Shown piece after piece: positions 12,410 to 17,965 of a DNA stretch of 17,965 nucleotides. How positions within the stretch are numbered: position 1 is the first letter of the stretch; each line of letters begins with the position of its first letter. Made by a program: the position numbers and the translations under genes. Below the pieces are notes generated by a model, which was given only the letters and a program-made list of their open reading frames with translations, was not told the DNA's origin and made no database searches. Source of the stretch: JBBQWS01 sp038210415 (GTDB lineage Bacteria > Actinomycetota > Actinomycetes > Prado026); contig JBBQWS010000058.1 in NCBI GenBank assembly GCA_038210415.1, forward strand, positions 1 through 17,965, in the 5' to 3' direction.

Positions 12410-13867
12410 CTACTCGGGGATGAGGAACCAGCCAGGGCGAGCCTTGGCCTTGTAGATGAACAGGTGGTGCAGCAAGACCTTGACCCAGTGGCCCGCCAGC
12501 CCGATCTCGCCGTAAGTGTCCTTGGTGTTCCGGCCCGTGCCTGGGTACTTCTGGTAGTCGGGGACGACGGGGAACATCGTCATCGCTGCCGCCGTGCCCT
12601 TGCGGACGCCGGTACCCGCCGAGGCGACGCACGCGGCGCCCATGGCCGCCATCGACGCGGTGTGCGCGGGTGCGGTCGCGCTTCCATTGACCCGGTCGGC
12701 GATGGTCCGGGCGACGGTGCGGCCCATGATCCCGGACGGCATGCCTGTACGCGGGGGCGACGGTGCGACCAGCGTCCCGTTGGGGCTGGTGCGCGGCTCG
12801 GAGATCTGGTGGGGCGGCGCGAACGCGATGCCTACGCCGAACACGTTGCTGTAGCTCGGGTTCTGGTAGGTGCTCGGCCAGTCCGCGGCCCGCCAGTCTG
12901 CGAACGGCTTGGCGGTGTAGTCCGCGTCGACCTTCATGAACCCGCTCGGGGCGAACAGAGTGCTGGTGATGTCATCGCCGAGGGCGTCGTAGGCCTTCAG
13001 GTCCGCGCCCCTGAAGGGCGGGAGCAGCATCGCGAAGTCGAAGGCCAGCGTGTTCGTGCTGCCATCGAGCTGCTCGTAGTGGATCAGGCCGGGCTTGATC
13101 TGCGAAACGTGCGCCTGGACGATCGCCCGTACGCCACGCTCGCGGAACAGGGACTCGGTCCACATCTTGCTGGTGGTCTGGAAGCCGCGCTGGGTGAACG
13201 TCATGCCTCCGACGCCGAAGTCGCCGAGCTCGTTCTCGTTGGTGATGTAGACGACCTCGGCGAGGTCGCGGACGCCGGCCTCTCGCAGCTCGTGCTCGAC
13301 GTTGAACGCGTACTCGAAGGCCGCTCCTTCGCAGGTGCACGTACCGTGGCCCACCCCGACGACCAGGGTCTGCCGCTCGCCGCTGCCTAGGCGCTTGATC
13401 ACCTGCTCGAGAGCGCTGGCGGCCTCGACCGCGTGGCTAGGAGTGCACACAGAGACCGTGTGCCCGTCCGGACCGAGGCCGGGCGTGGCCGCGAAGTTCA
13501 GCTTCGGCCCGGTTGCGTTGATCAGGTAGTCGTAGCCCAGCTCCGCTGCCTGCCCCGCCCGAGTGGGATCGGTGTAGCTGACCGCCACGTACGGCCCGGG
13601 CTGGCCCGCTCCGCCCTCGGGATGGATGGCTACGGCGAGCGCCTGGTGGAACTCGATCCCCTTGCGCTGGTAGATCGGTGCGAGCGGGAAGGTCACCTGC
13701 TCGCTGGTCATCTTGCCGACGCCGACCCAGATGTTCGACGGAATCCAGTTCCACCGGGAATTGGGTGAGACGACGACGACCTCGTGCTCCTTGCCGAGCA
13801 TCCGGCGCAGGTGCAGGGCAGCGGTGTGACCGGAGATGCCTGCGCCGAGGATGACCACACGTGCCAT
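12410..13867 (-). CDS. sqr: Sulfide:quinone oxidoreductase-type flavoprotein
   Basis: 485 aa. GAGISG (8-13) is the FAD dinucleotide-binding loop. SPNSRWNWIPSNIWVGVG is a family-typical segment after the first beta-alpha-beta unit. Candidate redox cysteines are Cys141 (SVCTPS), Cys177/Cys179 (GTCTCEGAAFEY) and Cys413. NENELGDFGVGGM is the second conserved stretch. The C-terminus (HWVKVLLHHLFIYKAKARPGWFLIPE) looks like the amphipathic membrane-binding end of SQR. The reaction would be sulfide to persulfide with quinone reduction, feeding the CstB-like enzyme upstream. AAGGGG lies 6 nt before ATG 13867. It is probably in the operon that starts at 15484, with a 231-nt gap. The SQR subtype is not assigned. 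Confidence 0.88.
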   Translation of the reverse strand: MARVVILGAGISGHTAALHLRRMLGKEHEVVVVSPNSRWNWIPSNIWVGVGKMTSEQVTFPLAPIYQRKGIEFHQALAVAIHPEGGAGQPGPYVAVSYTDPTRAGQAAELGYDYLINATGPKLNFAATPGLGPDGHTVSVCTPSHAVEAASALEQVIKRLGSGERQTLVVGVGHGTCTCEGAAFEYAFNVEHELREAGVRDLAEVVYITNENELGDFGVGGMTFTQRGFQTTSKMWTESLFRERGVRAIVQAHVSQIKPGLIHYEQLDGSTNTLAFDFAMLLPPFRGADLKAYDALGDDITSTLFAPSGFMKVDADYTAKPFADWRAADWPSTYQNPSYSNVFGVGIAFAPPHQISEPRTSPNGTLVAPSPPRTGMPSGIMGRTVARTIADRVNGSATAPAHTASMAAMGAACVASAGTGVRKGTAAAMTMFPVVPDYQKYPGTGRNTKDTYGEIGLAGHWVKVLLHHLFIYKAKARPGWFLIPE

Positions 13868-13938
13868 GAGAAACCCCTTTGTCCGAGGAGGCGAACCGGG
13901 CGAACGCGTTGCTGCTGGCTGGGCTGGTGCTGCGGGCC

Positions 13939-14099
13939 TTACGGGCCACCGGTGACGATGCGCATGCCCCTCGCCTGCCAGACGCCGATGCCGCCAGCCA
14001 AGAAGCCTGGGGAGCAGGCGCTCAGCGTCAGCGTCACGACAACCGCCGCAGCGGCTGCCGCGAGTTGCCGGGTCCAGGAAGGGCTGGTGGGCGGGTCAT
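13939..14099 (-). pseudogene. Possible frameshifted small membrane protein between the CstB-like gene and SQR
   Basis: An ATG at 14097-14099 overlaps the upstream stop as TGATG, a classic coupled start, but its frame closes after 21 codons. One frame over, the DNA encodes a hydrophobic helix (RQLAAAAAAVVVTLTLSACS) then PGFLAGGIGVW and stops at 13939-13941, with no start of its own. A single-base shift would join them into a ~50-residue membrane protein; the helix plus PGFLAGGIG faintly recalls DUF2892. It may instead be ordinary spacer. Nothing else is seen in the 231-nt gap. Confidence 0.3.
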
Positions 14100-15484
14100 C
14101 AGAAGGCGACCGGTGCGTGCATGGCGTCCCACGCCGTGAACCCGCCCGCGAGGTCGGACACGTCGGTGAATCCCTTGTGTCGCAGGAAGCTTGCGGCGAC
14201 GCTGGACCGCCATCCGCCCGCGCAGTACGCGACGATCGGCCGGTCCCCCGGGACCTCGGCGAGCCGGCGGCCGAGCTCGGGCAAGGGGATGTGAACGGCG
14301 CCACGGATCGCCCCGGCGTCGTACTCGCCGACGTTGCGGACGTCGACGACCCATGGGGCATCCCGCGGCGTCATGAGCCGGTCCAGCTGGACGGGGGTGA
14401 GTCGGCTGGCCCGGGCCACCTGCTGGTCGAGAGCGACGAGGACCATGTCGACGTCCGGGACGTACCCGATCGCGCCGTCGAAACCGATGCGCGCCAAACG
14501 GGTGGCGACCTCCTGCTCGCCACCTGGCGCAGCGATCACGATGATGGCGTCGCCCGGCTGCAGGACCATCCCTGCCGTCTCGGCGAAACGTCCGTCGGCC
14601 GGGATGTTGATCGACCCGAGCAGGTGCCCGGTGGCGAACTCGTGGTCGGGGCGGGTGTCGATGACCACTGAGCCACTGGCTCGGGCCGCGGCGACTGCTG
14701 CGGCGTCCAGGGCGGGGATCGTGACCCCGGTCGCGAGGATGTCCCGGTTCTGCCGATTGAGGATCGCGTCGTAGACGAAGTACTCCGGGGCTGCCGGCTG
14801 CCCGGCGGTGACGATCGCCACGAACTGGTCGACCGCCATCGGTTGACACGCGTAGTTGAACAGCCTTTGCTCGCCGATGGTCGACTGGAGCTCTGTCGAC
14901 AGGTTCTTCCCGCACGCCGAACCGGCGCCGTGTGCCGGGAAGACCCGTACCTCGTCGGCCAGGCCCATCAGCTTGTGCTGGACGGAGTCGTACAGCTGGT
15001 GGCCGAGCTCGTCCGCCGTGTACCCGATCGAGGCCAGCAGGTCAGGGCGACCGACGTCGCCGATGAACAACGCGTCGCCGGTGAGCACCCCGTACGGGAT
15101 CTCGTCGTGGGCGTGCTCGAAGACCAGCACGCTGATCGACTCGGGTGTGTGACCGGGGGTCGTCATGATCCGCAGGACGACGTCGCCCAGGACGAGGTCT
15201 TCGCCGTCAGCCAGCGGGCGGCTCGGGTACTCGGTGGTCGCTTCTGCGCCGTAACCGATCCAAGCCCCGGTGGAGGCGGTGAGCTCGAGGTGGCCGGCAA
15301 GGAAGTCGGCGTGGAAGTGCGTGTTGATCACGCCCACGATCGTCAGCCCGTGCGCCTGCGCGTCGGACAGGTACTCCGAGACGTCTCGCCTGGGGTCGAC
15401 AACGACCGCCTGTCCGGTGGCCTCGTCACCAATGAGGTACGAGGCCTGCGACAGGCACTCGAGATAGTGCTGGGCGAAGTACAC
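14099..15484 (-). CDS. CstB-like persulfide dioxygenase with two rhodanese domains
   Basis: 461 aa from GTG 15484, which follows AGGGAG at 6 nt; the open frame extends upstream through the operators but has no better start. Residues 1-~245 are a metallo-beta-lactamase-fold dioxygenase of the ETHE1/CstB type: THFHAD (Thr55-Asp60), GHTPESI, TGDALFIGDVGRPDL and HGAGSACGKN. Next is a rhodanese-like domain without a catalytic Cys (VVIDTRPDHEFATGH), then an active rhodanese (VVDVRNVGEYDAGA and YCAGGWRS, Cys421). This MBL-pseudorhodanese-rhodanese order is that of S. aureus CstB, which oxidises persulfide and makes thiosulfate. It is controlled by the 15524 operator 39 nt upstream. Confidence 0.93.
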   Translation of the reverse strand: MYFAQHYLECLSQASYLIGDEATGQAVVVDPRRDVSEYLSDAQAHGLTIVGVINTHFHADFLAGHLELTASTGAWIGYGAEATTEYPSRPLADGEDLVLGDVVLRIMTTPGHTPESISVLVFEHAHDEIPYGVLTGDALFIGDVGRPDLLASIGYTADELGHQLYDSVQHKLMGLADEVRVFPAHGAGSACGKNLSTELQSTIGEQRLFNYACQPMAVDQFVAIVTAGQPAAPEYFVYDAILNRQNRDILATGVTIPALDAAAVAAARASGSVVIDTRPDHEFATGHLLGSINIPADGRFAETAGMVLQPGDAIIVIAAPGGEQEVATRLARIGFDGAIGYVPDVDMVLVALDQQVARASRLTPVQLDRLMTPRDAPWVVDVRNVGEYDAGAIRGAVHIPLPELGRRLAEVPGDRPIVAYCAGGWRSSVAASFLRHKGFTDVSDLAGGFTAWDAMHAPVAF

Positions 15485-15520
15485 GGATCGCTCCCTGGGG
15501 TTGTCGAGCCGAACGGGACG

Positions 15521-15539
15521 ACTATACCCCCAGGGGTAT
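15521..15539 (-). promoter_or_regulatory. CstR-type operator with overlapping -10 (CstB-like/SQR operon)
   Basis: ATACCCCCAGGGGTAT at 15524-15539, flanked by T/A to give an 18-bp palindrome (15523-15540). Minus-strand TATAGT (15521-15526) is a good -10 about 37 nt before GTG 15484, with ATGACT (15544-15549) as a plausible -35 at 17-nt spacing. Confidence 0.87.
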
Positions 15540-15560
15540 AGAAAGTCATCTTTCCGACTG

Positions 15561-15579
15561 ATACCCGCGGGGGTATGCT
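15561..15579 (+). promoter_or_regulatory. CstR-type operator with overlapping -10 (mini-protein B)
   Basis: ATACCCGCGGGGGTAT at 15561-15576, with TATGCT (15574-15579) as -10-like element 37-42 nt before ATG 15616. Its centre is 37 bp from that of the 15524 operator, so two repressor tetramers could bind the divergent promoter side by side. Confidence 0.85.
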
Positions 15580-15615
15580 GCCCCAAGAATCCGGACAACC
15601 GCTGAGGAGTGCTCG

Positions 15616-15783
15616 ATGTGTCGTCAGACGACCTGCCGCAGGTGCGCCAAACCGACATGGGCCGGCTGCGGCCAGCACGTCAACCAGGTCATGGCTGGGG
15701 TGCCGAAGTCCAGTCGCTGCCAGTGCCCGCCGGCACCGTCCTTCGTCGAGCGATGGTTCGGTGGACGCACCTCGAGGGTCTGA
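15616..15783 (+). CDS. Cys-rich mini-protein B (55 aa), paralogue of the protein at 7787
   Basis: ATG 15616 follows GAGGAG with 6-nt spacing; TGA is at 15781-15783. Residues 1-37 match mini-protein A without gaps: Cys 2, 7, 10, 18, 35, 37, His21, Lys12, Thr14, Gly17, Gly19, Gln24, Val25, Val29-Pro30 and Arg34 are all shared. It has an added tail of 18 residues (PPAPSFVERWFGG and a few more) with an amphipathic look. It is divergent from the CstB-like gene, each with its own operator. Like copy A it probably binds zinc or another thiophilic metal, or carries sulfane sulfur; there is no direct evidence for either. The 3' end abuts a convergent AhpD-like gene. Confidence 0.85.
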   Translation: MCRQTTCRRCAKPTWAGCGQHVNQVMAGVPKSSRCQCPPAPSFVERWFGGRTSRV

Positions 15784-15796
15784 AACGCCGTTTCAG
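15780..15796. terminator. Short palindrome shared by two convergent stop codons
   Basis: CTGAAACG-C-CGTTTCAG. The TGA of mini-protein B (15781-15783) lies in one arm and the TGA of the AhpD-like gene (minus strand, 15793-15795) in the other. With an 8-bp arm and no T-run it would be a weak bidirectional terminator. Confidence 0.4.
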
Positions 15797-16164
15797 GCGC
15801 CGTCAGCCGGCGGTTGCGGTGCCAGCTCCGTCTGGAACTCCGTGAACGCCGAGTAGGCACGGGGTCCGTAGACCGTCGCCGGTCCGCCGCTCATCAAGAA
15901 TGTGACGCCGATGGTCTCGGCGACTTCCTCGAGCGAGGCGCCGTGGACCGCCGCGCCCCGGGCGTGCGCCGCGATGCAACCGTCGCACTGCGTGCTCACG
16001 GCGATGGCCAGGGCCATGAGCTCTTTGACTTTCGCGTCGAGCGCGCCCGATGCCAGGGCCGCGTCGTGCAGCGAGGCGAAGCCTTTGTAGACGTCCGGGA
16101 TCATGTGTCGTAGCGCGCGGGCGTGCGGGCGTAGCTCTTCCTGGACTTCCTTGCCGTACGTCAT
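15793..16164 (-). CDS. AhpD-like / carboxymuconolactone decarboxylase family protein
   Basis: 123 aa from ATG 16164, with GGAGG 7 nt upstream. The fold is all alpha-helical, and the family motif is in KELMALAIAVSTQCDGCIAAH: Glu48, Cys60, Cys63 and His67, which form the AhpD-type thiol peroxidase/disulfide site. The decarboxylase label is historical; with CxxC-x3-H a thiol-dependent peroxidase or redox role is more likely. It converges on mini-protein B with 9 nt between stop codons. No operator palindrome lies upstream, so regulon membership is not supported. The interval 16165-16270 holds nothing recognisable. Confidence 0.88.
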   Translation of the reverse strand: MTYGKEVQEELRPHARALRHMIPDVYKGFASLHDAALASGALDAKVKELMALAIAVSTQCDGCIAAHARGAAVHGASLEEVAETIGVTFLMSGGPATVYGPRAYSAFTEFQTELAPQPPADGA

Positions 16165-16270
16165 GACTGTGCCTCCGGCTGTCCGCGGTGCCCTCGTGCT
16201 GCCGACGTCCACGGTCGTCGTCGGGAACCGACTTGCGGAAGAGGCGAAGGTCACCTGTCCACGGCCCGGC

Positions 16271-17347
16271 CTACTTGCCGGACAACGTCCGGGAGATCCG
16301 CTCGAGGTCCCTGAGCATGGCTCCCCCGAGAAGCAGGGAGCCGGTGTCGTCGAGGTTGCGCACCTCGGAGACGGCCTCCCGGCGCGTGGTCTGGACGACC
16401 CGCACGGGGCCGGTGTCGTCATCGAGCGCCTGCGCCGGGTGGTGCAGCGCGGTCTCGGACTGCTGGGCCATGGCGTTGGCGGTGGCCGACAGCACGACCG
16501 ACAGAGACGAGCGGACGCTTGCCGGCAGCGGGTGGCCCAGGTGCGCGAGAGCGACGAGGTCCTGGCACAGGCTTACGACCGTTACTGCGGCGGACTCGGT
16601 CATGCGCACCTGGTTCAGCACGGCGACCGCCTCGGCCGGGTCGATCATCGGCGACCACTGCGAACCGTCGACCGCATCCTGGGCGTCGAGTCTGATCTCG
16701 ACGGTCGTACGCAGGATCGTGCGCGCCTGGTCGAGCCACTGACGAGCCATGGGCTCGGCCACCGGCTTGTCCTGCGCCGCCAGACTCCCGGCGATCGTCG
16801 TGAGCAGACGAGAGCTGGCCTCGGCCTGCAGGACGATCTCGGCGAGGGCCCGCTCGTGCGGGGCGCCGGGTCGGGCGAAGAACGAGACGACGAGCGCGAC
16901 CAGTGAACCCGCGAGGACGCCGAACAGCCTGGTCTCGATGGCCTCGGTGTTGAAGTGCGGACCGACGACGAGGATGACGGTGACGCCGACCGCGACCGCC
17001 CCCTCCTCGCCGATCTTGAGCCAGCCCGCGACGACGAAGCAGGCCAGCAGCGCGGCGAAGAGCGCCACCACGGAGAACCCGATGAACTTCAGGGCGGCGA
17101 ACGCGACGACAGCACCGATGATCACCCCGAGCACTTGCCGCATCGCTTCCTGGACCGAGGCGTGGAAGGTCGGCCGCACCGCGATCAGCGCGGTGACCGC
17201 AGCGACCACGGGCGAGACAGGGGTCAGCACCGAGCCGATGCCGTAGCCCACGGCTGCAGCGGCGGCCGACAGCACAGCCGTGCGGACGACCGGACGGGAC
17301 AGGTAGGAGGCCGCGAGGCGGGTCGGGGAGTTCATCACCATGTACAT
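16271..17347 (-). CDS. FUSC-type membrane protein (aromatic acid exporter-like)
   Basis: 358 aa from ATG 17347; ATGs at 17341 and 17335 are alternatives and none has a strong ribosome binding site. The N-terminal half has about six membrane helices: VVRTAVLSAAAAAVGYGIG, VVAAVTALIAVRP, QVLGVIIGAVVAFAALKF, VVALFAALLACFVVAGW, AVAVGVTVILVVG, FGVLAGSLVALVVSFF. The pattern RPTFHASVQEAMRQVLGVIIGA is typical of FUSC/ArAE proteins. The C-terminal half is cytoplasmic and helical (GAPHERALAEIVLQAEASSRLLTTI onwards), ending LERISRTLSGK. Substrate unknown. It has no operator and is probably outside the sulfur regulon. Confidence 0.8.
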   Translation of the reverse strand: MYMVMNSPTRLAASYLSRPVVRTAVLSAAAAAVGYGIGSVLTPVSPVVAAVTALIAVRPTFHASVQEAMRQVLGVIIGAVVAFAALKFIGFSVVALFAALLACFVVAGWLKIGEEGAVAVGVTVILVVGPHFNTEAIETRLFGVLAGSLVALVVSFFARPGAPHERALAEIVLQAEASSRLLTTIAGSLAAQDKPVAEPMARQWLDQARTILRTTVEIRLDAQDAVDGSQWSPMIDPAEAVAVLNQVRMTESAAVTVVSLCQDLVALAHLGHPLPASVRSSLSVVLSATANAMAQQSETALHHPAQALDDDTGPVRVVQTTRREAVSEVRNLDDTGSLLLGGAMLRDLERISRTLSGK

Positions 17348-17425
17348 CGAACGGGAGGTCGCAATCACTCCCGCGAGGGCCAATTCGTGTAGGTGCGCTT
17401 GGTCACACTCGGCTAACGTCCCGGT

Positions 17426-17959
17426 ATGCCCTCGTCCTGGACCGCCCCCGCGATCGACCGCCCCGAGCCCGACCTCATCGCAGCGGAACGCACCTCGTTG
17501 GAGCAGTGGCTCGAGTTCCAGCGCACGACGCTGCTGATGAAGTGCGCGGGCCTCACCCCTGACCAGCTCGTCCGCAAGGCGGTACCGCCGTCGTCGATGT
17601 CGCTGATCGGGCTCGTGCGGCACATGACCGAGGTCGAGCGATGGTGGTTCCGCCTGCACGCCGACGGCCAGGACGTCCCCAGGCTGTTCTGGTTGGCCGG
17701 CAACAGCGACTCCGACTTCGACGACGTGGACCCAGCGCGGGCCGAGTCGGACTACGCGGCCTTCCTCGCAGAGCTCGACGCCTGCCGGGCGGCCGTCGCG
17801 GGAAGGTCGTTCGACGACGTCGTCCCGAGCCGCGGCGACCACCCCGAGCGGGTTCGGGACCTCCGGTGGATCTACGTGCACATGATCGAGGAGTACGCCC
17901 GGCACAACGGCCACGCCGATCTCATCCGTGAGCTCGTCGACGGCACGACCGGTGACTGA
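17426..17959 (+). CDS. DinB/DUF664 family protein
   Basis: 177 aa. A four-helix DinB-like fold: LVRHMTEVERWWF holds the first His of the metal triad (His about 67), and IYVHMIEEYARHNGHADLIRE near the C-terminus supplies the remaining His pair. This is the DUF664 subtype common in Actinobacteria, linked to thiol-dependent transferases (mycothiol in MDMPI-like members), although this protein lacks any proof of that. A TAACGT hexamer ends 6 nt before ATG 17426, which fits a leaderless transcript. The last six bases of the window lie beyond its stop. Confidence 0.88.
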   Translation: MPSSWTAPAIDRPEPDLIAAERTSLEQWLEFQRTTLLMKCAGLTPDQLVRKAVPPSSMSLIGLVRHMTEVERWWFRLHADGQDVPRLFWLAGNSDSDFDDVDPARAESDYAAFLAELDACRAAVAGRSFDDVVPSRGDHPERVRDLRWIYVHMIEEYARHNGHADLIRELVDGTTGD

Positions 17960-17965
17960 GGACCA

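Noticed and set aside
12243..12455. Plus-strand frame just downstream of the orphan operator at 12198
   Set aside because: It would give the operator a target, but it is exactly antisense to the 48-aa protein and the SQR end, has no good ribosome binding site and no family features.
12050..13390. Long plus-strand open frame (446 codons) opposite SQR
   Set aside because: It is antisense to a well-supported flavoprotein, is very rich in Arg/Gly/Val/Asp and has no domain; this is typical of high-GC shadow frames.
14099..15658. Longer 519-codon version of the CstB-like gene
   Set aside because: The extra N-terminus is encoded by the two operators and the antisense of mini-protein B; GTG 15484 has AGGGAG at 6 nt and begins exactly where the family homology begins (VYFAQHYLECLSQASYLI).
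16103..16906. Plus-strand frame opposite the FUSC gene
   Set aside because: The composition is shadow-like, and the minus strand encodes regular membrane helices and a clear C-terminal domain.
1..17965. CRISPR array, tRNA, rRNA or complete insertion sequence
   Set aside because: No regularly spaced repeats, no cloverleaf-like or rRNA segments, and no transposase apart from the integrase-like fragments at the left end.

Overview
The window is high-GC DNA with GTG/ATG starts, TGATG/ATGA gene overlaps and families typical of Actinomycetota (DUF6153, DUF305, an F510_1955-like BNR protein, DUF664/DinB, a PIG-L thiol-sugar-type deacetylase). I read it as an accessory metal and sulfur stress island in an actinobacterial genome; the genus cannot be fixed from the sequence alone.

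Layout. (1) 1-640: degraded DNA with two imperfect copies of a tyrosine-recombinase C-terminus on the minus strand, suggesting an old mobile-element edge. (2) 650-7282: a copper block. On the plus strand it has a DUF6153 protein, a DUF305 lipoprotein, a stump of a multicopper oxidase and a BNR-repeat protein. On the minus strand it has a cupredoxin-like lipoprotein, a P1B-type ATPase, a SHOCT membrane protein, a Met-rich PepSY-like protein and a 52-aa membrane peptide. (3) 7474-15783: a reactive-sulfur (sulfide/persulfide) block. It has a DUF2892 protein, a 38-aa Cys-rich protein, an ECF sigma factor with a ZAS-type zinc motif that runs in frame into a rhodanese, a TauE/SafE exporter, a SAM methyltransferase, a thioredoxin, a CstR-like repressor, a PIG-L deacetylase, a sulfide:quinone oxidoreductase (SQR) with a 48-aa companion, a CstB-like persulfide dioxygenase with two rhodanese domains, and a second 55-aa Cys-rich protein. 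(4) 15793-17959: an AhpD-like protein, a FUSC-type membrane protein and a DinB/DUF664 protein, which look like ordinary neighbours.

The unifying signal is a palindrome of the form ATACCC-N4/5-GGGTAT that occurs seven times, at 6723, 7739, 8700, 10686, 12198, 15524 and 15561. Six copies sit 24-65 nt upstream of start codons and overlap -10-like hexamers (TATACT, TATAGT, TATGCT, TATGTT, TATATC). This is the operator type of CsoR/CstR repressors. The one repressor of that family encoded here (11143-11406) keeps the two cysteines 29 residues apart but has Gly where copper-sensing CsoR has its His ligand, which fits a persulfide sensor.

Proposed working model (inference): SQR oxidises sulfide to persulfide carried on thioredoxin or a low-molecular-weight thiol such as mycothiol. 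The CstB-like enzyme and the rhodanese turn persulfide into sulfite or thiosulfate, and TauE/SafE exports the anion. CstR senses persulfide and derepresses all units, including its own operon. The least described parts are the two paralogous mini-proteins, colinear over 37 residues with six cysteines and one histidine conserved, each the first gene behind its own operator, and the sigma-ZAS-rhodanese reading frame with an operator/promoter inside it.
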